Shown: positions 8,275 through 18,765, counted from the first letter of the stretch. The stretch is 64,000 nucleotides of DNA from Mycolicibacterium lacusdiani (GCF_021916785.1 NZ_JAKCFC010000014.1:62001-126000); one strand, 5' to 3'. Notes: a model not told the origin generated them from the sequence alone. Numbers and translations: made by a program.

Positions 8275-10608
8275 GTGACGGCGGTGCGATCGAGGCTCGA
8301 CATCACCGGAGTCGTTCAAGGTGTCGGGTTCCGTCCCGCTGTCGCCCGCATTGCCGACGCCCGCGGCGTCACCGGCTTCGTCACCAACGACTCCGGCTCC
8401 GTCCACCTCGAATTCGAGGGTGGCGCCGAAGCGGTCGACGCGGCCATCGCCGATCTCCGGGCCGGTCCGCCGCCATTGGCTCGCATCGACGACATTCGGG
8501 TGACCGTCGTTGCGCCGCAGGGCGATCACGGGTTTCGCATCGTCGCGAGCACGGCCACCGCGGGTCCGCGCACCCTGGTTCCCCCCGACGTCGCAATGTG
8601 CACCGACTGCCTCGATGAGATGACCGACCCCACCGACCGCCGCTACCGCCATCCGTTCATCACCTGTACCAATTGCGGGCCGCGCTACACGGTGATCACC
8701 GATCTGCCCTACGACCGTCCCGCCACCACGATGGCGGCCTTTCCGATGTGCGAACGGTGCTCCGACGAATACCACGATCCCCGCAACCGTCGGTTTCACG
8801 CGCAGACCATCGCGTGCCCGGACTGCGGGCCGACGCTCACGTGGCTCAGCCCGACGTCGCGAGATGGTGCCGTCGGCGACCCGATCGACGCCGCAGCGGC
8901 CGTCATCGAAGCGGGTGGCATCGTGGCGGTGAAGGGGATCGGCGGCTACCACCTCGCGTGCCGCGCGGATGACACCGATTCGGTCGCGGAGCTGCGGCGT
9001 CGCAAGTCGCGACCCGCGAAACCGTTCGCGGTCATGGTCCGCGATCTGGCCACGGCCCGGTTGGTCGCGGTGATCTCCGATGCCGCCGCGTCGTTGCTCA
9101 CGTCGACCGCGGCCCCGATCGTCCTCGTTCCCTCCGCACCCGGCGCAGTGTCGGCCCTCGTAGCCCCCGGCCTGCACGACGTCGGAGTGATGCTCGCCTA
9201 CTCGCCGATCCATCACCTGCTCTTCCAGCGGTTGGAGTCGACGGCACTCGTCATGACGTCGGCCAATGCCGGGGGTTCCCCGATCGTCTTTCGCGACGAC
9301 GACCTCACGTGGATCAACGGGCTCGCCGACGGAGTGCTCACCCACGATCGGCCGATTCACGTGCCATGCGAGGACTCGGTGCTCGCGGTCGACGACCTCG
9401 GTGCCACGCTTCCACTGCGCCGGTCACGCGGATATGCGCCGCTGCCGGTGTCCTTGCCGGTGTCGGTGCCCACGCCCGAGACCCCCGTGATCCTGGCGAC
9501 GGGCGGCGATCTCAAGACCACGTTCTGCCTGATGGCACCAGACGGACACGCGCACATGTCATCGCACCTCGGCGACATGGCGGATCCGCGGACGCAGTCG
9601 TGCTTCTCGGCAGCGCTCGATCACCTGGTCCACCTAACCGGCCGACGACCTGAACTCGTCGCTCGTGACCTGCACCCCGGGTACGCCACCACCCGCTGGG
9701 CGCAGCGGCGGGGCGGGCCGATGGTCGGGGTGCAGCATCACCACGCACACGCCGTCTCCTTGCTGGCCGAGCACGGCCGCCTCGGCAGCGCGATCCTCGC
9801 GGTCACCTACGACGGCACCGGCTACGGCACCGACGGAACCACTTGGGGCGGTGAGCTTCTGGCACTGACCGAGCCGTCCCGGTTCACCCGGGTCGGGCAT
9901 CTCAAGCCGTTCGCCCTCCCCGGTGGGGACGGCGCTGCACGACGACCTGCGCGCATCGCGCTCGACTTGATGTTCAGGGCGGGCGTCGACTGGGACCCCG
10001 ATTTGCCTCCCGTGGCCCACGTCGGGACGGACGGCCGCCACGTGCTGGGCCAGCAGATCCCCCGCGGCATCGGCTGCGTCACCACCACCAGCATGGGTCG
10101 GTTGTTCGACGCGGTGGCCAGCCTGCTGGGTGTCTGCCAGGAGGTGACATACGAAGGTCAGGCCGCGATCGAACTCGAGCACGTGGCGCGGGCAGGCCGG
10201 CCCGGACGGGTGCTGGTCGACTTCGACGTCCGCGACGGCGTGCTCGATCCGGCGCCGGTCATCATCGGTCTGGTGGCCGGGATGCGCTCCGGTGCGACCG
10301 CCGCCGAGTTGGCCGCCGCGTTCCACCTCGCCGTCATCCGAGCCACGATCCGGGTCGCCGCCGAGTGCGCGCTCGCCACGTCGATGCCGACGATCGGTCT
10401 GACCGGCGGCGTCTTCGCCAATCGCCTTCTGCTCGAGGGCATTCGAAACGGTCTTCGAGCGCGGGGGTTCGACGTGCTCACTCACCGCGTCGTGCCATGC
10501 AACGACGGCGGTCTGGCCCTGGGGCAGGCCGTCATCGCGGCAGCATCACCGAAGTCTCCGACAAGAGAAGGAAGTGGCTCATGTGCCTCGGAATCCCCGG
10601 CAAGATAG
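8275..10608 (+). CDS. hypF: Carbamoyltransferase HypF
   Basis: HypF (777 aa) makes the thiocarbamate on HypE that becomes the cyanide ligand of the NiFe centre. Domains in order are: acylphosphatase (residues 1-92, GVVQGVGFRP); a double zinc finger (C109-x2-C112, then CTNC, CERC and CPDC to about 185); a YrdC-like carbamoyl-adenylate domain (about 200-380, KGIGGYHLACRA); and a Kae1-like domain with HHAHAVSLLAEHG and DGTGYGTDGT. The GTG at 8275 is the first plausible start and gives a complete acylphosphatase domain. The stop lies 28 bp inside hypC, so the two are translationally linked. Confidence 0.95.
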   Translation: MTAVRSRLDITGVVQGVGFRPAVARIADARGVTGFVTNDSGSVHLEFEGGAEAVDAAIADLRAGPPPLARIDDIRVTVVAPQGDHGFRIVASTATAGPRTLVPPDVAMCTDCLDEMTDPTDRRYRHPFITCTNCGPRYTVITDLPYDRPATTMAAFPMCERCSDEYHDPRNRRFHAQTIACPDCGPTLTWLSPTSRDGAVGDPIDAAAAVIEAGGIVAVKGIGGYHLACRADDTDSVAELRRRKSRPAKPFAVMVRDLATARLVAVISDAAASLLTSTAAPIVLVPSAPGAVSALVAPGLHDVGVMLAYSPIHHLLFQRLESTALVMTSANAGGSPIVFRDDDLTWINGLADGVLTHDRPIHVPCEDSVLAVDDLGATLPLRRSRGYAPLPVSLPVSVPTPETPVILATGGDLKTTFCLMAPDGHAHMSSHLGDMADPRTQSCFSAALDHLVHLTGRRPELVARDLHPGYATTRWAQRRGGPMVGVQHHHAHAVSLLAEHGRLGSAILAVTYDGTGYGTDGTTWGGELLALTEPSRFTRVGHLKPFALPGGDGAARRPARIALDLMFRAGVDWDPDLPPVAHVGTDGRHVLGQQIPRGIGCVTTTSMGRLFDAVASLLGVCQEVTYEGQAAIELEHVARAGRPGRVLVDFDVRDGVLDPAPVIIGLVAGMRSGATAAELAAAFHLAVIRATIRVAAECALATSMPTIGLTGGVFANRLLLEGIRNGLRARGFDVLTHRVVPCNDGGLALGQAVIAAASPKSPTREGSGSCASESPAR

Positions 10609-10861
10609 TCAAGATCTGGGACGAGTCGGGCACCCGAATGGCGACCGTCGACTTCGGCGGCACCACCAAGAAGGTCTGCCTGGCTTACCTGCCGGACCTT
10701 CAGGTCGGTGAATACACCATCGTCCACGCCGGGTTTGCGCTGAACCGACTCGACGAGGAGTCCGCCAACAACACGTTGAAGATGTTCGCCGACCTCGGCT
10801 TCCTCGAAGAAGAACTCGCCGGCGTGCAGTCTGCGAGCGCTGACGAAGAACGGGAGCGGGC

Positions 10862-10865
<4 letters not shown>
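10581..10865 (+). CDS. hypC: Hydrogenase maturation chaperone HypC
   Basis: HypC (94 aa) begins MCLGIPGKIV. The Cys2 exposed after Met removal is the family's functional residue, holding the Fe(CN)2CO unit with HypD and docking it onto the large subunit. The ATG at 10581 has a GAGAAGGAAG ribosome site. The gene starts inside hypF and its stop overlaps the hypD start by 4 bp. The acidic C-terminal tail (SADEERERA) is longer than the minimal HypC fold. Confidence 0.95.
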
Positions 10866-11969
<1,104 letters not shown>

Positions 11970-11977
<8 letters not shown>

Positions 11978-13058
11978 GGCAGACGATCTGGTTGCCATCG
12001 ACCTGGCGAACTGGGTGTGCCCGCTTCCCCTGCGCGAAACCAAGCGCGTCGTCATGGGCCACGGCGGTGGCGGCATCTTGTCCGAGGAACTGATCGAGAA
12101 CCTGTTTCTTCCCGCCTTCAACTCGGGACGGGGCACTGGCGGACCCTCGCGGGACTCGGCGGTGCTGACGGTGCCCGCCGGACGGATCGCAGTGTCGACC
12201 GACTCATACGTGGTGCAGCCGTTGTTCTTTCCCGGGGGCAGCATCGGCGATCTGGCCGTCAACGGCACCATCAACGACCTCGCGATGAGCGGCGCTCAAC
12301 CCCTCGGCCTGACCGCCGGCTTCATCCTGGAGGAAGGGCTCGAGCTGGAGGTACTCGGTCGCATCGCGCAAGCCATGGGCAAGGCGGCCGACCACGCCGG
12401 GGTCGGCATCGTCACCGGTGACACCAAGGTGGTCGGAAAGGGCAGTGCAGATCAGCTCTTCGTCAACACCGCCGGCGTCGGGGTGATCCCGGACGGCGTG
12501 GACGTCGGACCCGAACGGGTACGGCCCGGCGACGACGTCATCGTGTCCGGCAACATCGGTGAGCACGGCGTGGCGATCATGAGCGTTCGTGAGGGAATAG
12601 ACTTCGGCACCCTCCTCACCACCGACAGCGCACCCCTGCACGGGCTCGTCGATGCGATGCTCACGGCCGACGTCCGCGGTGGTCGCATCCACGCGCTGCG
12701 CGACCCGACGCGCGGCGGTCTCGTCGCGTCGGTCATCGAGATCGCCAGGGCTGCGGGAGTGGGAATCGCCCTCGAGGAGAGCCTGGTTCCCGTGCCGGAG
12801 GCGGTGGCTTCGGCGTGCGGCTTCCTGGGACTGGACCCGCTGCAGGTGGCGAACGAGGGCAAATTGATCGCGTTCGTCGACCCCGCCGCGACCGAGGCGG
12901 TACTCGCAGCCATGCACGGGCACCCCGAGGGCGCCGGCGCCGCCGTCATCGGCCGCGTGGTCACCGAGCACCCCGGCATGGCGGTGGGAAGGACGCCGTT
13001 CGGAACCACGCGGGTGATCGAACGCGAATTGGGCGAACAGCTTCCCCGCATCTGCTGA
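11970..13058 (+). CDS. hypE: Hydrogenase maturation protein HypE
   Basis: HypE (362 aa) is a PurM-like ATPase that dehydrates the carbamoyl group on its C-terminal cysteine to thiocyanate, the cyanide donor. The C-terminus is EQLPRIC, so the essential last-residue Cys is present. Other marks are MGHGGGGILS and GDTKVVGKG. The start overlaps hypD by 8 bp. It is the last gene of hypFCDE. The next gene is convergent and only 3 bp away. Confidence 0.96.
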
Positions 13059-13061
13059 GAG

Positions 13062-14123
13062 TCAGCGTCGCAGGGTTTGCGACGGTGACTCCCCCCAACG
13101 CTTGCGATACTCGCTGCCGAAGCTCCCGAGGTGGTGAAAGCCCCACCGCTCGGCCACGGCGGTCACGGTGATTCCGTCGGCAGGCGTCGCGTCCATCAAC
13201 TCGGCGTGGACGCGTTCGAGGCGGCGCTCTCGCACGTAGGTCATGGGCGTCATCCCGAGCTGCTCGTGAAAGCCCTGTTGGACGGCCCGCACACTCATGT
13301 GCACCGCACCTGACACTGAACTCATCGTGATGTGCTCGGCCAGATGGTCCTCGAGGTAGTCGATGGCGGCCTGCACCACGGCGCCACGCTTGTCCGGCGG
13401 CGCCGGCGACGTGAACTCCTCGTGATAGTTGGACGGTTGTAGGTGGAGCAAACTGCTCATGACGAGGTCCTCGACTGCTCCGATGCCCTGTCCGCGGCTC
13501 ACGAGCGAACCGGCGTGGAATACCTCGGTGTGGATCAACTGCACGGCGGCATGCCAGCGCATCGCTGCTTCACTGGTGAGGTCGAATTCGGGTTCGAATG
13601 CCAGGGGGTGCTGGAGGGTTCGTCCCATGACGCGGGTGAGATAGGCAGTCATCACGGGCTTCTCGATCCGGATGACCAGTTGCGGGGAGTCGAGATCCAG
13701 ACGCATCGTCAGCGGTTGGCCGGGACTGGTCACCAGCGAACGGATGCTGTTCGCTTCGAAGGTCCTTCCCCGGTGGCTGGCGAGTGCGCAGCCGTTCATG
13801 GGCATGTGCACGCCGAAGTAGTCGCCATGGCGGGGGATGTCGATCACGGCCGGGACATGAAGGTCGAAGTACAGCATGCTGACGTTGCGCAGTCGCACGC
13901 CGTGCATGCCTGCGGCAAATCCGGCGAGATGTTCGTCGGCGACGCGGAGCGCCATGGGGGACAACGCCTGACCCATCAGTTGGGCGGCCTCGCGAACGTC
14001 CTCACTGTAGAAGACCTCGTTGCTGGTGAGCGCCGGTGGCACGCCCCGCGATCTGACCCGGCGGCGCACCGGGACCTCGGTGTGCCGAACGTCGATGAAT
14101 CCGAGACGGCTCAGTCGTGACAT
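13062..14123 (-). CDS. AraC-family transcriptional regulator
   Basis: The 353-residue protein has a C-terminal AraC double helix-turn-helix (about residues 245-350; VRERRLERVHAEL, then AERWGFHHLGSFGSEYRKRWGESP). The N-terminal sensing domain of about 200 residues resembles the AraC_binding_2 type. It lies between hypE and hucM, transcribed away from hucM, so it shares the 204-bp upstream region with the structural operon and is a natural candidate to control it. Direct TGCGC repeats sit in that gap (separate entry). I know of no established AraC regulator of mycobacterial Huc, so the target is inferred from position only. Confidence 0.88.
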   Translation of the reverse strand: MSRLSRLGFIDVRHTEVPVRRRVRSRGVPPALTSNEVFYSEDVREAAQLMGQALSPMALRVADEHLAGFAAGMHGVRLRNVSMLYFDLHVPAVIDIPRHGDYFGVHMPMNGCALASHRGRTFEANSIRSLVTSPGQPLTMRLDLDSPQLVIRIEKPVMTAYLTRVMGRTLQHPLAFEPEFDLTSEAAMRWHAAVQLIHTEVFHAGSLVSRGQGIGAVEDLVMSSLLHLQPSNYHEEFTSPAPPDKRGAVVQAAIDYLEDHLAEHITMSSVSGAVHMSVRAVQQGFHEQLGMTPMTYVRERRLERVHAELMDATPADGITVTAVAERWGFHHLGSFGSEYRKRWGESPSQTLRR

Positions 14124-14209
14124 GACGGCTGCCTGACGACGAACTCGTGCATGAGCCCAGCCTCACCTAAGGATTCGATGACGCTCATGCCCGTCCGGCC
14201 CAATCTCGC

Positions 14210-14256
14210 TGCGCACCAGCGCATTGAAGTGTGCGCAATCCTGACAGTATCTGCGC
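14210..14256. promoter_or_regulatory. TGCGC direct repeats, candidate AraC sites before hucM
   Basis: TGCGC occurs at 14210-14214, 14232-14236 and 14252-14256, spaced 22 and 20 bp, close to two helical turns. AraC-type proteins typically bind direct half-sites at this spacing. The array is 72-118 bp upstream of the hucM start and lies between the divergent regulator and the operon. TGCGC is common in GC-rich DNA, so this is only suggestive. Confidence 0.4.
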
Positions 14257-14327
14257 GATAGCGATAGGCGCAGCCAGTTCGGCGAGCTAGCTTGTGAGCA
14301 GGGCCACATCTGATCCACGGAGGCGCG

Positions 14328-14864
14328 ATGACAGCAAACGGACAGGTGCTGAAACCGTCACCGGCCGAACAGATTCGCGCCAAGCTGGACGATCCGCGCG
14401 TAGCGGAGTCACTGAACGATCTCCTCGAACACGCCGATCTGCTGGCGGTTCTGGTGTCGGGCCTCGACGGCCTGGTGCGGCGCAGCGACACGCTCGGTGA
14501 CAGCCTCACGTCTGCGATCGGCGAATTCAAGGGCCTGAACGGGGCGAACCAGTCGATCCCCGGCATCGACTCGCTGAAGTCGGTCGATCTGGCCGGCTTG
14601 GCGGCCAGTTTCGCCACGCTGTCGGACAAGGTCGTCGGTGCGACCCCGGCACTGAATTCCCTTCTGGAATCCCGCCTCACCGACCCGCAGGCCGTCGAGG
14701 TGCTCAGCCAGCTAGGGCAGGCACTGGTCGATGCGAAGACGGCCGCGGCGCACAGCCCCAAGGGCCTGTTCGGAATCCTCAAGGCGGCGAGAGATCCCGA
14801 CGTCGCCCGCGGCCTCGGCTTCCTTCTGCAGGTTGCGAAGTCCTTCGGCCGACAACTCAGATGA
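14328..14864 (+). CDS. hucM: DUF1641 protein, Huc scaffold subunit HucM
   Basis: The 178-residue protein has a helical N-terminal half and a C-terminal DUF1641-type block (HSPKGLFGILKAARDPDVAR, then GLGFLLQVAKSFGRQ). In M. smegmatis the equivalent protein next to hucS (MSMEG_2261) is HucM. It tetramerises to hold the Huc complex together and provides a hydrophobic stalk that brings menaquinone from the membrane. The ATG at 14328 has GGAGG eight bases upstream. It is the first gene of the structural operon, 73 bp before hucS. The name rests on position and family, and the stalk role is taken from the known complex. Confidence 0.85.
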   Translation: MTANGQVLKPSPAEQIRAKLDDPRVAESLNDLLEHADLLAVLVSGLDGLVRRSDTLGDSLTSAIGEFKGLNGANQSIPGIDSLKSVDLAGLAASFATLSDKVVGATPALNSLLESRLTDPQAVEVLSQLGQALVDAKTAAAHSPKGLFGILKAARDPDVARGLGFLLQVAKSFGRQLR

Positions 14865-14937
14865 CCTTCGGCCCTTCACTTTCGATTCGAGATCGACCAA
14901 GGTCCCGGCAGGGGTCTCGCTAGGAGAGGAAGTTCGC

Positions 14938-15903
14938 ATGGCTTCGGTTCTGTGGTTCCAGGGAGGCGCGTGCAGTGGCAACACCATGTCGTTCCTCAAC
15001 GCCGAGGAACCCAACGTCGTCGACCTGATCGTCGACTTCGGGCTCGACCTCATCTGGCATCCCTCGCTCGGACTCGAACTCGGCAAGAACGCCCAGCAGG
15101 TGTTCAACGACTGCGCGAGCGGCGAACGCCCACTTGACATCTTCGTGTTCGAGGGCACCGTCATGGAGGCCTATGACGGACGCACCGACATGTTCGCCGA
15201 CCGGCCCATGAAGGACTGGGTGACCGACCTGGCCGGTGCCGCGCAGATCGTCGTGGCCATCGGTGACTGTGCGTGCTGGGGCGGGATCCCCGCGATGGAA
15301 CCGAATCCGTCCGGCTCCACCGGCCTACAGTTCCACAAGCGCGGCAAGGGCGGCTACCTCGGTGCCGACTTCAAGTCGAAGATGGGTTTGCCCGTCATCA
15401 ACATCCCCGGTTGCCCCGCTCACCCGGACTGGATTACCCAGATCCTCGTCGCGCTGGCCACCGGTCGCGCGGGCGACCTGACGCTCGACGAACTGCACCG
15501 GCCCGAGACGTTCTTCAAGACGTTCACGCAAACCGGTTGCACCCGTGTGCAATTCTTCGAGTACAAGCAGTCGACGATGTCGTTCGGCGAGGGGACGCGA
15601 ACCGGCTGCCTGTTCTACGAATTCGGGTGCCGGGGGCCGATGACCCATTCGCCGTGCAACCGCATCCTGTGGAACCGACAATCCTCCAAGACCCGTGCCG
15701 GCATGCCTTGTCTGGGCTGCACCGAACCGGAGTTCCCACACTTCGACCTCGCCCCCGGAACGGTGTTCAAGACCCAGAAGGTCGCGGGAGTCATTCCCAA
15801 GGAGGTGCCGGAAGGCACCGACCACCTCACCTACATGGCGCATGCCGCAGCAGCCCGCATCGCCGCCCCGCAGTGGTCCAAGGAAGACATGTTCGTGGTC
15901 TAG
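14938..15903 (+). CDS. hucS: [NiFe]-hydrogenase small subunit, group 2a (HucS)
   Basis: HucS (321 aa) carries the Fe-S relay from the active site. The N-terminus VLWFQGGACSGNTMSF holds the proximal-cluster Cys (C12). Further ligand motifs are GDCACWGG, PGCPAHP, GTRTGCLFYEFGCRGPMTHS and AGMPCLGCTEP. There is no twin-arginine signal or C-terminal membrane anchor, which fits the cytoplasm-facing group 2 enzymes rather than exported group 1 enzymes. The ATG at 14938 follows the ribosome site AGGAGAGGAAG. Known Huc oxidises H2 down to atmospheric levels and passes electrons to menaquinone. That property is inferred here from family and operon. Confidence 0.95.
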   Translation: MASVLWFQGGACSGNTMSFLNAEEPNVVDLIVDFGLDLIWHPSLGLELGKNAQQVFNDCASGERPLDIFVFEGTVMEAYDGRTDMFADRPMKDWVTDLAGAAQIVVAIGDCACWGGIPAMEPNPSGSTGLQFHKRGKGGYLGADFKSKMGLPVINIPGCPAHPDWITQILVALATGRAGDLTLDELHRPETFFKTFTQTGCTRVQFFEYKQSTMSFGEGTRTGCLFYEFGCRGPMTHSPCNRILWNRQSSKTRAGMPCLGCTEPEFPHFDLAPGTVFKTQKVAGVIPKEVPEGTDHLTYMAHAAAARIAAPQWSKEDMFVV

Positions 15904-15956
15904 CCGTGCCCAGACACCGCTTGCCGCACCAATCGACCCATCGGAAGGACCACCCA

Positions 15957-17567
15957 ATGACCGCACTGGACCTCTACATAAGTCCCCTGGGCCGCGTCGA
16001 GGGTGACCTCGACGTCCGAGTGACCATCGAAGACGGCATCGTCACCTCCGCCTGGACCGAGGCCGCCATGTTCCGCGGCTTCGAGATCATCCTGCGCGGC
16101 AAGGATCCACAGGCCGGACTCGTCGTGTGTCCGCGGATCTGCGGAATCTGCGGCGGCAGCCACCTCTACAAGTCGGCGTATGCGCTCGACACGGCCTGGG
16201 CGACGCACATGCCGCCGAATGCCACCCTGATCCGCAACATCTGCCAGGCGGCCGAGACCCTGCAATCGATACCGCGCTACTTCTACGCGCTGTTCGCCAT
16301 CGACCTGACCAACAAGAACTACGCGAAGTCGCCGCTCTACGCCGAGGCGGTCCGGCGCTTCGCACCGTACGTGGGCACGAGTTATCAACCGGGCGTCGTA
16401 CTCTCGGGCAAACCCGTCGAGGTCTATGCGATCTTCGGCGGCCAATGGCCGCACTCCAGCTTCATGGTCCCCGGCGGGGTGATGTGCGCGCCGACGCTGT
16501 CTGACGTGACCCGGTCGATCGCGATCCTCGAACATTGGAAGGACGCATGGCTGGAAGGTCAGTGGCTGGGCTGCAGCGTGGAACGCTGGCTCGAGGTCAA
16601 GACTTGGGAGGACATGCTGGCCTGGGTCGACGAGAACGAGTCGCAGTACAACAGTGACTGCGGATTCTTCATCCGCTACTGCCTCGACGTCGGGCTCGAC
16701 AAGTACGGCCAGGGCGTCGGCAACTACCTCGCCATGGGCACCTACTTCGACCCGACCCTCTACGAGAACCCGACCATCGACGGTCGCAACGCCGCACTGA
16801 TCGGCCGCTCGGGCATCTACGCCAACGGCGAGTGGCACGACTTCGACCAAGCCAAGGTGCGGGAGGACGTCACGCACTCGTTCTACGAGGGCAGCGAGCC
16901 CCTGCACCCGTTCGACGGCGAGACCATCCCGATCGATCCCGAAGCCGGTCGCAAGCAGGGCAAGTACAGCTGGGCGAAATCGCCGCGCTACGACATCGGC
17001 GGTGGGCTGGGCAACGTTCCGCTGGAGGCCGGCCCGCTGGCCAGGCGAATGGCTGCGGGAGGCCCGAACGCGGCTGCGCACCAGGACGACGACCCGCTGT
17101 TTCCCAACCTGCTCGCATCGATCGGCCCGAGTGTCTTCGTCCGGCAGATGGCCCGCATGCACGAAGCGCCCAAGTACTACAAGTGGGCGCGTCAATGGCT
17201 CGACGACCTCGATTTGAAGGAGAGCTTCTACACCAAGCCCACCGAGCATGCCGAGGGGAAGGGCTTCGGCGCAACCGAGGCTGCCCGCGGTGCGCTGGCA
17301 GACTGGATCGTCATCGAGAACTCCAAGATCAAGAACTATCAGGTCGTCACGCCGACTGCGTGGAACATCGGGCCGCGGGACGGCTCCGAGGTGCTCGGCC
17401 CCATCGAGCAAGCGCTCGTCGGGTCGCCCATCGTGGACGCGGAGGACCCGGTCGAGCTTGGCCACGTAGCCCGCAGCTTCGACTCCTGCCTGGTGTGCAC
17501 CGTCCATGCCTACGACGGCAAGACCGGAAGAGAACTGTCCAAGTTCGTCATCAACGGAATGGTGTGA
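15957..17567 (+). CDS. hucL: [NiFe]-hydrogenase large subunit, group 2a (HucL)
   Basis: HucL (536 aa precursor) binds the NiFe(CN)2CO centre. The L1 motif is RICGICGGSH (C62, C65). The L2 motif is DSCLVCTVH (C511, C514, H517), with Ser where many families have Pro after Asp. The 19 residues after H517 (AYDGKTGRELSKFVINGMV) form the C-terminal peptide normally removed by the maturation protease after nickel insertion, whose gene follows directly. The ATG at 15957 has GGAAGGACC upstream. The stop overlaps the protease start (GTGA). Confidence 0.96.
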   Translation: MTALDLYISPLGRVEGDLDVRVTIEDGIVTSAWTEAAMFRGFEIILRGKDPQAGLVVCPRICGICGGSHLYKSAYALDTAWATHMPPNATLIRNICQAAETLQSIPRYFYALFAIDLTNKNYAKSPLYAEAVRRFAPYVGTSYQPGVVLSGKPVEVYAIFGGQWPHSSFMVPGGVMCAPTLSDVTRSIAILEHWKDAWLEGQWLGCSVERWLEVKTWEDMLAWVDENESQYNSDCGFFIRYCLDVGLDKYGQGVGNYLAMGTYFDPTLYENPTIDGRNAALIGRSGIYANGEWHDFDQAKVREDVTHSFYEGSEPLHPFDGETIPIDPEAGRKQGKYSWAKSPRYDIGGGLGNVPLEAGPLARRMAAGGPNAAAHQDDDPLFPNLLASIGPSVFVRQMARMHEAPKYYKWARQWLDDLDLKESFYTKPTEHAEGKGFGATEAARGALADWIVIENSKIKNYQVVTPTAWNIGPRDGSEVLGPIEQALVGSPIVDAEDPVELGHVARSFDSCLVCTVHAYDGKTGRELSKFVINGMV

Positions 17568-18397
17568 TCCTGACGTCGACGCACGCCTCCGAGCCGGAAC
17601 GGATCGACATCGAACCGCCCGGCTGCGAGGTGCTGGTCGTCGGATGCGGAAACCTCCTGCGCGGAGACGACGGCGTCGGGCCCGTCCTGGTGCGTCATCT
17701 CTGGGAACTCGGCGTCCCTGACGGCGCTCAGATGGTCGACGGCGGCACCGCGGGGATGGACACCGCGTTCCGCATGCGGGGCGCCGGACGGGTCGTGATC
17801 GTCGACGCGGCTGCGACGGGATCCGAGCCCGGCACCGTGTTTCGCGTACCGGGTGAGGAGTTCGCCGAGCTGCCGCCTCTGCAAGGGCTGCACACCCATT
17901 CGTTCCGGTGGGATCACGCCATTGCCTTCGCGCGGTGGGCGCTCGGCGATTCCTGCCCCACCGACATCACGGTGTTCCTGATCGAGGTCGCCGGCGTCGA
18001 GTACGGAGCCGAGCTGTCCGAGCCGGTGACGGCAGGGATGAACACCGTCAGCGACGTCATCGAGCGGGACTTCCTGGCGCCCTTGAGACCCGCGAAGGCC
18101 AGCGAGGTGACCGTGGAGTTCACCGGCGACGGTTACGTCCGCCTCGATGCCGCCCTGGCCGCCAGCAGGTTCGCCTCCGACGCCGTGGCCGCCATCGTCC
18201 AGGACGACGACTTCCTGCTGATTCCGCTACGCGGGCCACGCAGCGGCGGTCTGCTGCTCAAGCAGCGCAATCCAGCCGGTGACCGGAGTGCGCTCATCCA
18301 CGAGGTGCTCTACGGCCGCATCCCGGTCGGCGTCCAGCGCGCCTTCTGGGACGAGGAGCGCGGCGCGCTTCGGGTGCCTCTGGAGCCGGTGACGTGA
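17564..18397 (+). CDS. Hydrogenase maturation protease with C-terminal extension
   Basis: The protein is 277 residues from the GTG that overlaps the hucL stop. Residues 1-175 are an HycI/HupD-type nickel-dependent endopeptidase: VVGCGNLLRGDDGVG holds the first metal carboxylate, MVDGGTAGMD the second region, and THSFRWDHAI the ligand His. It should cleave HucL after H517. Typical proteases are 150-200 residues. Here about 95 extra residues follow (DGYVRLDAALAASRF to GALRVPLEPVT), which I cannot assign and which may be a second fused accessory domain. Its position in the operon fits the job. Confidence 0.88.
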   Translation: MILTSTHASEPERIDIEPPGCEVLVVGCGNLLRGDDGVGPVLVRHLWELGVPDGAQMVDGGTAGMDTAFRMRGAGRVVIVDAAATGSEPGTVFRVPGEEFAELPPLQGLHTHSFRWDHAIAFARWALGDSCPTDITVFLIEVAGVEYGAELSEPVTAGMNTVSDVIERDFLAPLRPAKASEVTVEFTGDGYVRLDAALAASRFASDAVAAIVQDDDFLLIPLRGPRSGGLLLKQRNPAGDRSALIHEVLYGRIPVGVQRAFWDEERGALRVPLEPVT

Positions 18398-18488
18398 TCC
18401 TGGCCATAATCGGTGGGGGGAGGCCCGTGTTCGGAGCTGTTTTCCGGGAATCCTTCGACGATGAACACGAAGATCCGGGCGGTTGCCC

Positions 18489-18749
18489 ATGTCTAGTCAC
18501 GAGCCCCTTCCGACCGGTCGGCCACCGACCGTGATCCCCGCCAAGAGTTCCGCCGAGGAAGCACACGCCGTCGACACCGTGGTGGTCGAAGAGCGCGGTC
18601 AGTTCGCCGTCGACATCGTCGTCGTCTTCGCCGACGGCGTCGTGCGCAAGCGGATCGACACCCATCGGACGCGCCGTCGCGCCGAGCGGGCCGCCAGCTT
18701 CATCAAACGAGCCGCCGAACGCGACGTGCGCGGAAGACTGATGGGATGA
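18489..18749 (+). CDS. Hydrogenase-operon hypothetical protein, 86 aa
   Basis: This small protein has an unstructured start (MSSHEPLPTGRPPTVIPA), a middle that could be two or three beta strands (VDTVVVEERGQFAVDIVVVF), and a basic helical end (HRTRRRAERAASFIKRAAER). No family is recognised. It lies 91 bp after the protease and 16 bp before the TPR gene, so it is probably an operon member. The ATG at 18489 has only a weak ribosome site, and an in-frame TTG two codons upstream is possible. Confidence 0.65.
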   Translation: MSSHEPLPTGRPPTVIPAKSSAEEAHAVDTVVVEERGQFAVDIVVVFADGVVRKRIDTHRTRRRAERAASFIKRAAERDVRGRLMG

Positions 18750-18765
18750 CGAACATGGGAGGGCC

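Noticed and set aside
18394..18534. 46-codon GTG-started ORF overlapping the protease stop
   Set aside because: It overlaps the better-supported 86-aa gene in another frame and its peptide has no recognisable pattern.
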